This document shows positions 15,677 to 23,869 of a stretch of 33,525 nucleotides of DNA, one piece after another. Source of the DNA: an uncultured Actinomyces sp. GTDB lineage: Bacteria > Actinomycetota > Actinomycetes > Actinomycetales > Actinomycetaceae. Below the pieces are notes generated by a model, which made no database searches, was not told the DNA's origin, and worked only from the letters and a program-made list of their open reading frames with translations. How positions within the stretch are numbered: position 1 is the stretch's first letter; each line of letters opens with the position of its first letter. The position numbers and the translations under genes were made by a program. Location of the stretch: positions 1 to 33,525 of the forward strand of contig CALHZX010000028.1 of the NCBI GenBank assembly GCA_938040725.1. The letters are read 5' to 3'.

Positions 15677-17691
15677 TTGGCACCTCCTTCGGTGGGATTG
15701 TCTGCTGCTTCCTCCGGGTCGGCACCGTCTGCGTCGCTGTTAATCCGTGAAGCGAGGTAGCCGTCGGGCAAATTCCCGAACAGGTCGATGAGGTCCAGGA
15801 GCCACTTGATCTGCTCGAGGGCCTCGGCGATCCCGTCTGAGCTCGACGCTTGAGGCGGGAGAAGCTTCAACTGTTTGGCAAGGAGCCCAGCACTGGGTGC
15901 GTTCTGTAGCGCGTTGTCCCACTCGGTTGCGGCCTGATCATCCTTGCCTTCCGCGAGGAGTTTGACGATGCGGTTCGCGCGGGCGCGCGGGAAAGGATCG
16001 CCGGTGATCTGCGTGGGGTCGTCCGGTTTCTTGCCGTCGAAGGCTGCGACCGCTTGAAGGATGCGCGCCCAGGAGGACAAAGGCTGCGGAGCTGCGGCGG
16101 GTGTTTCCTCGGACGAGGTTGTGGTTGCGTCCCCGATGCGCTGCGGCGCGTAGTGGCCGATCAGGAAGGGACGCTGCGTGCGACCCTTGTACTCGTCCAG
16201 CGTGTCCTCCGGGTCGAGGACCGTCGCGTCGCGCAGAACATGGAAGTCGATCGTCGAACAGGGGACTTCACGCTTCTTCTTGCCGAGCTTCTTCCCGCGC
16301 GACACCAGGCCCTCCGCCAGGTCGTAGGCAATGTGGAACGGGAAGTTACGGCCCACGATGGCCACGCCCGCCGAGGCCGTGAGCGGGCCCTTCTTCGGTG
16401 CACCAGCGAGCGTGGCGAGAACAGAGAGCAGACCATCCTTCTCCGTTAGGTCCTCGTAGTGGCGGATGTAGGCTTCCGCGAAGGGGATGGCGTAGCGTCC
16501 GTCTGTGTAGACCGTGACGTCATCGCCGCCGACCAGCACGGGAACGACGGGAACGAGATCAATATCGTCATCGTTGGCGAGGTATTCAACGTCGGCCCAC
16601 GAGCGCGCAATCGCCTCTTTGACGATATCGTCGAGGCGGTAGTTCACTTCCATGATGAACCATTGGAAACGAGGGGGCTTCCTGCTGTACGAGCGGAAAA
16701 GAGGGAGCTTCCCGCTGTACGAGCGGAAACGAGGGGGCATCTTGCCGCACGGGTTTAACATTCTCAGGTACGGCGGTTTGGTGAGCTTATCGATCGTGTT
16801 GTTCGTCTTCTTGAATGCCTCGCCGAGGTCACGCATGATTGCGCCCACTCCGTTGCCGTCGATGTGGATGACCCCGACAGAGGAAAGGCTGGTGAGCGTG
16901 TCCTGAGAGTTAGCTGCTTGAGGTAGGTCTTGGAATGCTCCTTCAAGCTGGAACGGGTCTTCGTTAAGCCTCTCTATTTCTTCCGGCCACGTCTCAGGAT
17001 CATCAGGCGACCAACGTGATACAACCTCCTGGAGCTGAAGTCGTCGAGCTGACCGTGACCACGCGCGCTTGACGCGCGAGGGGAGAGACAAGGAGTCCTG
17101 CGCGTCTTGGTCTGTCTGTGTAGGTGGCGAAAAATTGGTGTCGTCGTCGGTGAGAAGGGGAACATTGAGTGTTTTCCTTGCGTAGCTGCGCATCTCCCTG
17201 CAATCGTCTTCGGAGAGTTTTGGTGATGCGGGTAAAGCGGACTCTGATCCTCGTTCAAGGAACGGGAACTGTGGGAAGCGCGCCGCCGCCGGACGGCGGT
17301 TCAGCGAGTACTCCAAAAAGACATGATCAAGCTCTTGCAGGTCGTCCGCATCTACCTTACTGGATGACGCTTTGACGAAGACTCCCGTGACGTCGAGGCC
17401 TGGGGCATCGGTGAGAGCTCGGAGAGTGACCCTCCTAATCAGATCCTTGGCCTTCGCCTTGGGCTCGTCTCCGTGTCCAGTGAATCTGACGATCACCTTG
17501 CCGGAGGAGTTGGAGACCCAGAAAGAGGTTGGAAGATCATCTGTATCGAGGATCTCTTTCGCTTCTTCCTTGACCCAATGGGACAGCAGTGTGATCTCAA
17601 AGGAAGCGCCGATCTGTTCGCGCAAGCGAGGCGACGAAAAGATGAACGGCTGATTGCTGTTCGTCTGCAGCATGACGAGGTAACTTGACAT
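15673..17691 (-). CDS. cas10: Cas10 signature subunit of the type III-D complex, no HD domain
   Basis: The product is 672 residues from the chosen start. It opens directly with the first palm domain (YLVMLQTNSNQPFIFSSPRLREQIGAS, split here as MLQTNSNQPFIF at 7-18 and LREQIGAS at 23-30), with no upstream HD nuclease. The second palm has IHIDGNGVGA at 275-284 and the cyclase motif VGGDDVTVY at 387-395. The metal-binding site for making cyclic oligoadenylate therefore looks intact. A C-terminal helical region (~590-660) fits domain D4. A 30-bp tandem repeat inserts ~27 basic residues at ~317-343. The start at 17691 is supported by GGGAGG 9-10 bases upstream; the longer frame from 17715 has no site. 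Inference: it senses bound target RNA and signals through cyclic oligoadenylate rather than cutting DNA. Confidence 0.93.
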   Translation of the reverse strand: MSSYLVMLQTNSNQPFIFSSPRLREQIGASFEITLLSHWVKEEAKEILDTDDLPTSFWVSNSSGKVIVRFTGHGDEPKAKAKDLIRRVTLRALTDAPGLDVTGVFVKASSSKVDADDLQELDHVFLEYSLNRRPAAARFPQFPFLERGSESALPASPKLSEDDCREMRSYARKTLNVPLLTDDDTNFSPPTQTDQDAQDSLSLPSRVKRAWSRSARRLQLQEVVSRWSPDDPETWPEEIERLNEDPFQLEGAFQDLPQAANSQDTLTSLSSVGVIHIDGNGVGAIMRDLGEAFKKTNNTIDKLTKPPYLRMLNPCGKMPPRFRSYSGKLPLFRSYSRKPPRFQWFIMEVNYRLDDIVKEAIARSWADVEYLANDDDIDLVPVVPVLVGGDDVTVYTDGRYAIPFAEAYIRHYEDLTEKDGLLSVLATLAGAPKKGPLTASAGVAIVGRNFPFHIAYDLAEGLVSRGKKLGKKKREVPCSTIDFHVLRDATVLDPEDTLDEYKGRTQRPFLIGHYAPQRIGDATTTSSEETPAAAPQPLSSWARILQAVAAFDGKKPDDPTQITGDPFPRARANRIVKLLAEGKDDQAATEWDNALQNAPSAGLLAKQLKLLPPQASSSDGIAEALEQIKWLLDLIDLFGNLPDGYLASRINSDADGADPEEAADNPTEGGAK
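16666..16752 (-). repeat. 30-bp in-frame tandem repeat inside cas10, about 2.9 copies
   Basis: Units start at 16666, 16696 and 16726. Each begins GAAACGAGGGGG (second copy GAAAAGAGGGAG), and the first two end CTGTACGAGCG; the third decays after CATCTTGCCGCAC. On the minus strand this encodes a basic 10-residue motif, RFRSYSGKLP / LFRSYSRKPP, between the DGN and GGDD palm motifs. Copy number would change the protein without shifting frame. Confidence 0.9.
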
Positions 17692-17704
17692 GGTTGGTTC
17701 CTCC

Positions 17705-18415
17705 CTACCCATCATTTCGTGGGGGAAGTGTTGTCAGGAGTGAATGAATGTCGCTGACGATTCGACCGGGAGTGTTTACTAATGTAGTAAAGCTGCGTTG
17801 ATCAAAAAGTGACTTGGCATTGTAATCTAGCAAGCCGTCGGTGAATACGATTAGTGCCTGCGAGTCAACTAACCCCCCATTCGTTATTGTCTCAATTTGT
17901 TGATGAGCGGTTTTGAGCCATTCCGTATAGTCTGAAGTGCGTATCTTTGGTTTGTTTGACGATTTGGGGAAGTCAGGATTATCTTTCTCAGCTTTTTCGT
18001 ATTCCTTTCTGATGCATAGGATTACGATGTCTGCGTCGGTAAGTAAGATGTGTGGATTGTCGTAGTTCTGTGCCTTGATAAGATTTGAGGTGCTCAAGTC
18101 TTTCTTAATTCTTAGGATCTGTTCTTCGTCTCCCTGGAAGTAGATTGTTCGCTTTGCTAGCCCATACCCTGTGCGTTCAAGGTATGTGTCGAGAAATGGT
18201 TTGGCAATCGCACTCCCTGCCCAAATCACGGCGAGACCTCCAGATATTGCGGCAATGGCAGGAAAGATGAGTTTTTCGCAGAAATCTCTCCACCAGTTGA
18301 CGGGAATCGTTGCATAGAAAACGTAGAAGAATATTGTTGCCGTGATGATGATGCATGCAGATGTAATCGCTACGCAGTGAGGAGAGTTTTTGACTTTATC
18401 TAGCAAAGTAAACAC
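17705..18415 (-). CDS. Two-TM protein with a cytoplasmic alpha/beta domain; candidate type III effector, family unknown
   Basis: The 236-residue protein has two strong membrane helices: ~13-33 (CVAITSACIIITATIFFYVF) and ~50-70 (FPAIAAISGGLAVIWAG). After a basic linker come ~150 soluble residues that read as a Rossmann-like sheet: KRTIYFQGDEEQILRIKK, then ILLTDADIVILCIRKEYEK, then SQALIVFTDGLLDY. I recognise neither a CARF or SAVED signature nor any nuclease motif. Its place between cas6 and cas10, in an operon whose Cas10 keeps the cyclase motif, suggests a membrane effector or sensor similar in layout to other two-TM type III accessory proteins. That is inference. Base composition (near 42% GC in the part counted) is far below its neighbours. 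The GTG at 18415 has no spaced binding site; a TTG at 18406 has AGAAGG eight bases upstream and may be the true start. Confidence 0.75.
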   Translation of the reverse strand: MFTLLDKVKNSPHCVAITSACIIITATIFFYVFYATIPVNWWRDFCEKLIFPAIAAISGGLAVIWAGSAIAKPFLDTYLERTGYGLAKRTIYFQGDEEQILRIKKDLSTSNLIKAQNYDNPHILLTDADIVILCIRKEYEKAEKDNPDFPKSSNKPKIRTSDYTEWLKTAHQQIETITNGGLVDSQALIVFTDGLLDYNAKSLFDQRSFTTLVNTPGRIVSDIHSLLTTLPPRNDG

Positions 18416-18419
18416 CTTC

Positions 18420-19223
18420 TTATGCGGCCACAGCGTCTATGACGCCCATGCCGTAGCTCGTGTGTGAGCCGACGTTCGTGTATGCGGACAGCGCCATGAG
18501 GCGCGAGAAAATGCGGGTCGCTTCGGCGCCTTCGACGCCGCTGATGCGAAGGTGGCCCTCGTGGGCCGGAATCCTGCGGGAGGACAAACGCCCCTGGCCT
18601 GCGTCGCGAGGCATCCCCAGGGTGACCATCGAGCTGCGCGTAAAATCCTGCGTCGCTAACACGCTCGCCATCTCATGCCGGTCGATCCGCGGGGGAGCGA
18701 GCCGCCGATTCCAGGCCCACCACCGCTGCTGCAGGCTCGTCGCGATCGTTGCGGGATTGAGCCCCGGAACGTGCTGCCCCCTGCGGGAGAAGGTCGTCGG
18801 TGTCACCAGGCGCACCTCCCACGCGGTGTCCTCGTCGCGCCCGGCCAGGTCCTCCCACGACTCGTGCGCGACAATCTGCCCGTCGATCGCGATGAGCGTC
18901 GCGTCCTCGTCGGTCCCCGCGCCGATGCGCATCACCCCACCCCACGACAGCCAAGCGTCCAGCGTATCGATCAGGCGATCATCCAGGAAGCGCACCTCAA
19001 CGCCGAACATCGACTCCGACTGGCTCAGCTCCCCGAGCGAATACGGCTTCACGCCGCCCGAACCGTGGACCGGCCGGTGTGCCAACGTCGGAGACTGGGC
19101 GGCCCGAGCCGGGCTGACGCCCGGTGGCAGGTCGAGCACGGAGGATAGTGCGGCGTGGAGCCGCCGCGGCGTCGCAGGCACCCCCTCCGGAGCGTCGAAG
19201 CGCACGTAAACGGACGCGGGCAT
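18420..19223 (-). CDS. cas6: CRISPR pre-crRNA endoribonuclease Cas6
   Basis: The 267-residue length is typical. The N-terminal ferredoxin-like half starts SVYVRFDAPEGVPATPRRLHAAL. The C-terminal half ends with the glycine-rich loop SAYTNVGSHTSYGMGVID, the 'GxGxxTxxGxG' hallmark of Cas6. The protein would cut the array transcript at the base of the GCACC/GGTGC repeat hairpin, leaving ATTAAGAC on the crRNA. H24 in RRLHAAL sits where many Cas6 proteins place a catalytic histidine, but this cannot be confirmed by eye. It is the first gene of the minus-strand operon, its ATG preceded by GGGAGG five bases upstream. It is GC-rich like the chromosome, unlike the membrane protein gene 14 nt downstream of its stop. 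Confidence 0.88.
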   Translation of the reverse strand: MPASVYVRFDAPEGVPATPRRLHAALSSVLDLPPGVSPARAAQSPTLAHRPVHGSGGVKPYSLGELSQSESMFGVEVRFLDDRLIDTLDAWLSWGGVMRIGAGTDEDATLIAIDGQIVAHESWEDLAGRDEDTAWEVRLVTPTTFSRRGQHVPGLNPATIATSLQQRWWAWNRRLAPPRIDRHEMASVLATQDFTRSSMVTLGMPRDAGQGRLSSRRIPAHEGHLRISGVEGAEATRIFSRLMALSAYTNVGSHTSYGMGVIDAVAA

Positions 19224-19626
19224 CTATGCCTCCCATCACTCGTGTGTGACTGTCATCTCTGACAGTATCACAGTGTGGAGGTATGCGTCTCGCGTAACTG
19301 TCAATAAGTGTGTCAAGCTCGCGAATGGTTCACAATCGCTCTCTATCAAGGGTGGTGGGACGATTCTTCGCGGCGCATGCTTCGGGTTCTGAACAACTGT
19401 CTAGCTCTCACCGTCCCTACATTCCGGTGCCTGTGCGCCCCTCATCCTCTTCATGCCTTGCTACTCAGTCTTGCCTTATCTCGTAGCGTCGTAAAGGTCA
19501 AGAGTTCTTAAAATGTGAAACCCCTCTGGCGTGTTTGTCAGTAACCTTGAAACGATGGTGAGACGGCGCGTCGTCTGGACCGTCCCAGAGGCCGCGTCCC
19601 TGTCAATACAGAAACGAGGATTGATA
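19224..19626. promoter_or_regulatory. Intergenic region upstream of the cas6-cas10 operon, with inverted repeat
   Basis: This gap of about 400 bp lies between the divergent cas6 operon (minus) and subtilase gene (plus), so it should carry both promoters. ACTGTC at 19249-19254 and GACAGT at 19261-19266 form an inverted repeat with a 6-nt spacer. A third copy, ACTGTCAA, lies at 19296-19303. On the minus strand TTGACA boxes occur at 19298-19303 and 19309-19314, but I could not pair either with a good -10 at 16-18 nt. The inverted repeat lies 26-43 nt ahead of the cas6 start, a sensible place for an operator. Short open frames in this gap (e.g. 19308-19511) do not look coding. Confidence 0.4.
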
Positions 19627-22062
19627 ATGCATCAACGCTCATGGAAGACCCTCATCGCGGGAGGAGCGGCGCTCGCCGTCGGCGTCACGCTCACCGCGTT
19701 CGGGGCACCCACCCACGCCGAAGGTGTACCGGGAATCACCTCTGAGGCTCGCGCCCAGGACGAGGTCATGAACTACGCGGTCAACCTGACCGCCGACGCC
19801 TCCCGCTACGATTTCAACGCGGCCGTCTCCAAGGCCTCGGAAAGCGGCGTGGTCCTGGCTCAGTACCCTGAATTCAACACCTTCTTCGTGCAGTCGGTGA
19901 AGGCTTCCTTCGCGCCGACGCTCGGCAAGAGCCTCGTCGACGCCGGCATCTCCTACCAGTCGATCGGCCCCACCCGCTACAAGACGGTCACCGGTTCCGA
20001 GGTGCGCACCGAGCAGCCGCAGACCACCGCGTCCGAGGCCAACGCCGTCGCTGACGCCGCGGGCACCCGCTCGACCGGCCTGTCTGCCGACTCTCAGCTC
20101 AACGACTTCACCCCCGACGAGGGCGACGCCAACGCCTGGGGCTTGGCCGCCGTCGGCGCGCTCGACGCCCAGCAGGTCGACGTCCCCCTCGAGAAGGTCA
20201 CCGTCGGCGTCATGGACACCGGCATCGATCCCGACCACAAGGACCTCAAGGAACACCTCGACGCCTCGCGTTCCGTGGGCTGCCAGATCAACGGCATTCC
20301 CAGCCAGAACCCCGCGGACTGGAAGGATGACCACTACCACGGCACGCACGTCGCCGGCACCATCGCCGCCGCGCACAACGCCTACGGTGTGGACGGTGTC
20401 GCCCCCAGCGCCACGATCGTCGCGATCAAGACCTCGAACGAGGCCGGCTCCTTCTACCCCGAGTACGTGGCCTGCGGCTTCGACTGGGCTGCCGAGCACG
20501 ACATCGACGTGACGAACTCCAGCTACTACATGGACCCCTACGCCTTCTGGATGCCGAACGAGGCCTCCCAGGCTGCGGGCCTCGAGGCTGCCTCGCGCGC
20601 GATCCGCTACGCGAAGAACCACGGCGTCGTCAACATCGCCGCCGAAGGCAACTCGAACGACGACCACGACAACCCGACGATCGACAAGGATTCCCCGAAC
20701 GACGTTGAGGGCGCGGCCGTCGAGCGCAACGTGGCCGGCGGCGTGGACGTGCCCGCCATGGTCAACGACTCGGTCCTGTCCGTTTCCGCCCTGAAGCTGC
20801 CCACCGGCACCGACCCGGCCACCGCCAAGCTCGAGCGCGCCGGCTTCTCCAACTACGGCAAGAACTCCGTGGACGTGGCCGCTCCCGGCCAGCGCATCTG
20901 GTCCACGCTGCCGACCTGGAAGAAGGACCCGCCGTTCGGTTACCTGTCCGGTACCTCAATGGCCTCCCCGCACGCCGCGGGCGTCGCCGCGCTGATCAAG
21001 CAGATCCACCCGGACTACACCGCCGATCAGACGATCGACCTGCTCAAGAAGCAGGCGGGCTACACCTACGACCGCCTCGCCGTGCCCGAGGATGGTAAGG
21101 AATACCGCGGCGCTGGCCTCGTCAATGCTCTGGCCGCCGTCCTCAAGGACCAGCCGCAGCCCGTCCTCGGCAGCCTCGAGTACTCCCACGACGGCGCCAC
21201 CGACTGGCGTCCGCTGGCCGACGCTCACGTCTCGGGCACGGTTTACGTGCGCACCACGGTCTCCGGCCCCGTGACCGCGGCGTCCCTCCAGGTCGCCGAC
21301 AAGGAGCCCGTGACCGGCACCGGCACCGGCGCCTTCACGGGTAACGAGGTCACGCTTGTGGCCGGCCCCTACGCCGCTGCCGACCTGGTCGGCGACGGCC
21401 CGCACGTCGACGTCACTGTTTCCGCTGAGGGTCGCAACAAGGACTCGCGCGCCGATGACGACGTCAAGGATACGATCCACTTCCACGTGGATGAGTCCCT
21501 GCACGACGGCGGCGCCTGGACCAACAGCACCGACGGCTGGAAGTACTGCTACGCCGACGGCTACTGCGCCCGCAGCAAGTACGTCACCATCGACGGCGAT
21601 ACCTACTACTTCAACGGCGACGCCGTGATGGCGACCGGCTGGGTCACCTTCGACGGCGCGTGGCACTGGATGACCCCGTCGGGCCGCATGGCCAAGGGCT
21701 GGACCAAGGTCGGCGACGCCTGGTACTACCTCGATCCCGCCACCGGCGCGATGGCCACCGGCTGGGTTAACGACGGCGGCACCTGGTACTACCTGAACGC
21801 TTCGGGCGCGATGGCGACCGGCTGGGCCAACGTTGACGGCTCGTGGTACTACCTGAACGCCTCTGGCGCGATGGCCACCGGCTGGACCGCCGTGAACGGC
21901 AAGTGGTACTACCTGACCGGCAGCGGCGCGATGGCGATCGGCTGGGTCAACGACGGCGGTACCTGGTACTATCTCGACGCCTCCGGACGCATGGTGACCG
22001 GCTGGGTCACCATCGACGGTAAGCGCTACCACTTCGCGCCCTCCGGCGCGTGGATCGGCTGA
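19627..22062 (+). CDS. Secreted subtilisin-like serine protease with choline-binding-type repeats
   Basis: The 811-residue protein starts at ATG 19627, with GAGGA six bases upstream; the frame is open earlier, but the signal peptide begins here. Residues 1-31 are a Sec signal (MHQRSWK, hydrophobic core, THA cleavage). Residues ~35-185 resemble a subtilase propeptide. The catalytic domain has D197 (VGVMDTGID), H238 (HYHGTHVAG) and S444 (SGTSMASPHA). After a linker domain, residues ~655-811 hold aromatic/glycine repeats of the GWVNDGGTWYYLNASGAMAT type, which bind the cell surface non-covalently in related proteins. No LPXTG sorting signal is seen. Expected role: an extracellular, surface-held protease cleaving proteins or peptides. 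It is monocistronic, with a strong terminator after it and no functional tie to the CRISPR locus visible. Confidence 0.93.
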   Translation: MHQRSWKTLIAGGAALAVGVTLTAFGAPTHAEGVPGITSEARAQDEVMNYAVNLTADASRYDFNAAVSKASESGVVLAQYPEFNTFFVQSVKASFAPTLGKSLVDAGISYQSIGPTRYKTVTGSEVRTEQPQTTASEANAVADAAGTRSTGLSADSQLNDFTPDEGDANAWGLAAVGALDAQQVDVPLEKVTVGVMDTGIDPDHKDLKEHLDASRSVGCQINGIPSQNPADWKDDHYHGTHVAGTIAAAHNAYGVDGVAPSATIVAIKTSNEAGSFYPEYVACGFDWAAEHDIDVTNSSYYMDPYAFWMPNEASQAAGLEAASRAIRYAKNHGVVNIAAEGNSNDDHDNPTIDKDSPNDVEGAAVERNVAGGVDVPAMVNDSVLSVSALKLPTGTDPATAKLERAGFSNYGKNSVDVAAPGQRIWSTLPTWKKDPPFGYLSGTSMASPHAAGVAALIKQIHPDYTADQTIDLLKKQAGYTYDRLAVPEDGKEYRGAGLVNALAAVLKDQPQPVLGSLEYSHDGATDWRPLADAHVSGTVYVRTTVSGPVTAASLQVADKEPVTGTGTGAFTGNEVTLVAGPYAAADLVGDGPHVDVTVSAEGRNKDSRADDDVKDTIHFHVDESLHDGGAWTNSTDGWKYCYADGYCARSKYVTIDGDTYYFNGDAVMATGWVTFDGAWHWMTPSGRMAKGWTKVGDAWYYLDPATGAMATGWVNDGGTWYYLNASGAMATGWANVDGSWYYLNASGAMATGWTAVNGKWYYLTGSGAMAIGWVNDGGTWYYLDASGRMVTGWVTIDGKRYHFAPSGAWIG
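21600..22059 (+). repeat. 60-bp periodic repeats encoding 20-residue cell-wall binding units
   Basis: An ATGG(C/T)GACCGGCTGG-like stretch recurs exactly every 60 bp at 21751, 21811, 21871, 21931 and 21991, with less regular units before it from about 21600. Each unit encodes a W-x-Y-Y-L-x-x-x-G-x-M-x-x-G-W pattern. About seven units are countable. High nucleotide identity between units makes copy-number change by recombination likely. Confidence 0.9.
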
Positions 22063-22165
22063 GCCAGAAGGGGACGAGGCCTGGGCTTGGATGCGTCGGC
22101 CTCGAACCCCGCGCTGAGCGCCTGATGCCGAGCGCACCCGGTGCCCAGAGCATCTAAGTACAACA

Positions 22166-22206
22166 GGGGCGGGTCCGAACGTATCGTTCGGACCCGCCCC
22201 GTTTGT
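22166..22206. terminator. Strong bidirectional hairpin terminator
   Basis: A perfect 15-bp stem, GGGGCGGGTCCGAAC at 22166-22180 and its complement at 22186-22200, has a 5-nt loop and is followed by GTTTGTT. On the minus strand the tail is TGTTG. It sits between two convergent genes and can serve both. Confidence 0.92.
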
Positions 22207-22271
22207 TCCCTCACGCGTCCAGGGAGGGATCCGGGCGCGCCCCCAACGGTCCCCTGGGGCGCGATAGGCTC

Positions 22272-23669
22272 TCAGCCCAGGGAGTCGAAGAGGACCTGCA
22301 GGCCCTCGCCCATGGTCGGGTGCGCGATCGGCAGGAATCGCAGCTGCTCGTAGGTCAGACCGCCGGTCATGGCGACGTGCACGGCCGTGATGACCTCGGA
22401 GACGTTCGGGCCAATCAGCGTGGCGCCCAGGATCTGGTGCGTGTTCGCATCCACGACGGCCTTCCAGAAGCCCTCGCCCGCGTAGCGCATCGTCTTGGCG
22501 CGCGGAATCGCGGCCGTGGGAACCTTGGCGATACGCACGTCCAGGCCGGCCTCGCGCGCCTCGCCCTCGGACAGGCCGATGCGGGCCAGCTCGGGGGTGG
22601 CAAACACAGCGTAGGGGATCGTGCGGCCCTTCGTGGTGGTCGTCGCATCGTCCAGGGACGCGCCGGTCAGCTGCGCGCGGATGATGCGGAAGTCCGACCA
22701 GGACGCGTGCGTGAACATGGGGGTGCCCGCGCAGTCGCCGGCCGCCCACACGCCCTGCGCGGAGGTGCGCAGGTGGTCATCGACCGCGATGAAACCGCGA
22801 TCGGTGAGCTCAACCCCGGCCTCGTCCAGGCCGATACCGTCCGTGTTGGGCACGCGACCTGCGGCCACCAGGACTGCTTCGGCGGACACCGTCGAGCCGT
22901 TGGAGAGCGTCAGGGTCGTCGTGTTGCCCTCGCGCGAGGCCGACTCGGCGCGGCCCGGCACGATGCGCACGCCGGCGGCTTCCAGGCCAGCTTCGACGAC
23001 GCGGGCGGCGTCCTCGTCCTCGCGAGGCAGCACGTGATCACCCGAGGAAATGAGGGTGACGTCCACTCCGAACGTCGCCATCATCGACGCGAACTCCACG
23101 CCAATGTAGCTGGCACCGATGATCGCCAGCGAGGAGGGGAGCTCCTCGAGGCGCAGGATCTCCTCGTTCGTCCACGCGCCGGACTCCCACAGGCCAGGGA
23201 TCGCGGGACGCGCCGGGCGCGTGCCCAGGTTGATGAGGACGCGCTCACCGTGGATCGTGCGCTCGCCGCCGTCCTGAAGGGCGATCGTCACCGTGCGCTC
23301 ACCCGTGAAACGAGCCTCGCCGCGAATGAAGTCCAGGCCGGGGGCCGCGAACATCTTCTCGTGCGCGCCGACCATCGCACCGACGATGCCCTCCTTGTGG
23401 GCGCGCAAGAGACCCAGGTCCACGCGAGCCCCCTCGGTGCCGACGATACCGAACGCCTCGTCCGAGCGGGCATCGCTCAGGCGACGAGCCGAGTTAACCA
23501 GCGACTTCGTCGGGATGCACGCGACGTTGATGCAGGTGCCGCCGACGAACTGGCGCTCCACCATAGCGACCTTCCAGCCCGCCTTCGCGCGCTCCATTGC
23601 GAGGGACTTTCCGGCCTTGCCGCCGCCGACGACCAGCAGGTCGACGGTCTCGATTGCGTTCGTGGACAT
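22272..23669 (-). CDS. FAD-dependent pyridine nucleotide-disulfide oxidoreductase (mercuric reductase / RclA-like)
   Basis: The 465-residue protein has the full class I flavoprotein disulfide reductase layout. An FAD dinucleotide fold at ~10-24 (LLVVGGGKAGKSLA) is followed by the redox-active pair C46/C51 in GGTCINVACIPTKS. The NAD(P)H fold is at ~180-200 (LAIIGASYIGVEFAS). The second FAD motif is GVWAAGDCAGTPMFTHAS, and the dimer interface ends with the catalytic AHPTMGEGL. It transfers electrons from NAD(P)H through FAD to a disulfide or similar acceptor. It lacks the N-terminal metal-binding domain and C-terminal cysteine pair of true MerA and has no lipoyl-complex genes beside it, so the substrate is open. 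RclA-like enzymes act in oxidant or copper stress. AAGGAG lies upstream of the ATG. It is convergent with the protease gene across a shared terminator. Confidence 0.9.
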   Translation of the reverse strand: MSTNAIETVDLLVVGGGKAGKSLAMERAKAGWKVAMVERQFVGGTCINVACIPTKSLVNSARRLSDARSDEAFGIVGTEGARVDLGLLRAHKEGIVGAMVGAHEKMFAAPGLDFIRGEARFTGERTVTIALQDGGERTIHGERVLINLGTRPARPAIPGLWESGAWTNEEILRLEELPSSLAIIGASYIGVEFASMMATFGVDVTLISSGDHVLPREDEDAARVVEAGLEAAGVRIVPGRAESASREGNTTTLTLSNGSTVSAEAVLVAAGRVPNTDGIGLDEAGVELTDRGFIAVDDHLRTSAQGVWAAGDCAGTPMFTHASWSDFRIIRAQLTGASLDDATTTTKGRTIPYAVFATPELARIGLSEGEAREAGLDVRIAKVPTAAIPRAKTMRYAGEGFWKAVVDANTHQILGATLIGPNVSEVITAVHVAMTGGLTYEQLRFLPIAHPTMGEGLQVLFDSLG

Positions 23670-23869
23670 GTTTCTCCTTGGGTAGTTCAGGGTTACCTAT
23701 CTCAACGCACGGCGCGGGCTTCTATTCCGACAGGCGAGCAATCGGTAGGTGCGCATTATCACGTTGCAACGGCAAACTGACTCTCGTTTGGCGGGTGTAA
23801 TGAAGCGAAGGGTCACATAGTGATCGTGCCGTTCGTTCAAACCCCCATCGGCATGCTTAGATAAGAGCT

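Noticed and set aside
10764..17691. Type III-E (Cas7-11/gRAMP) or type III-A/B assignment
   Set aside because: Cas10 and Csx10 are present and the Cas7 units are split over three proteins, unlike III-E; Csm/Cmr small subunits and Csm4/Cmr3-type genes are absent, and the Csx10/Csx19/TIGR03986 set points to III-D.
17705..18415. Naming the membrane protein as a STING-, CARF-, Csx23- or TIR-type effector
   Set aside because: The two-TM plus alpha/beta layout would allow it, but I see no defining motif of any of these families.
19308..19511. 67-codon frame upstream of the subtilase
   Set aside because: No ribosome binding site, no protein-like pattern, and it lies in a region that must hold promoters.
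20956..22749. 597-codon frame on the minus strand under the protease gene
   Set aside because: It is the antisense shadow of the subtilase and its repeats; the sense gene has signal peptide, catalytic triad and terminator.
22203..23780. 525-codon plus-strand frame over the oxidoreductase
   Set aside because: Antisense shadow; the minus-strand product has complete FAD, NAD(P)H and redox-cysteine motifs.
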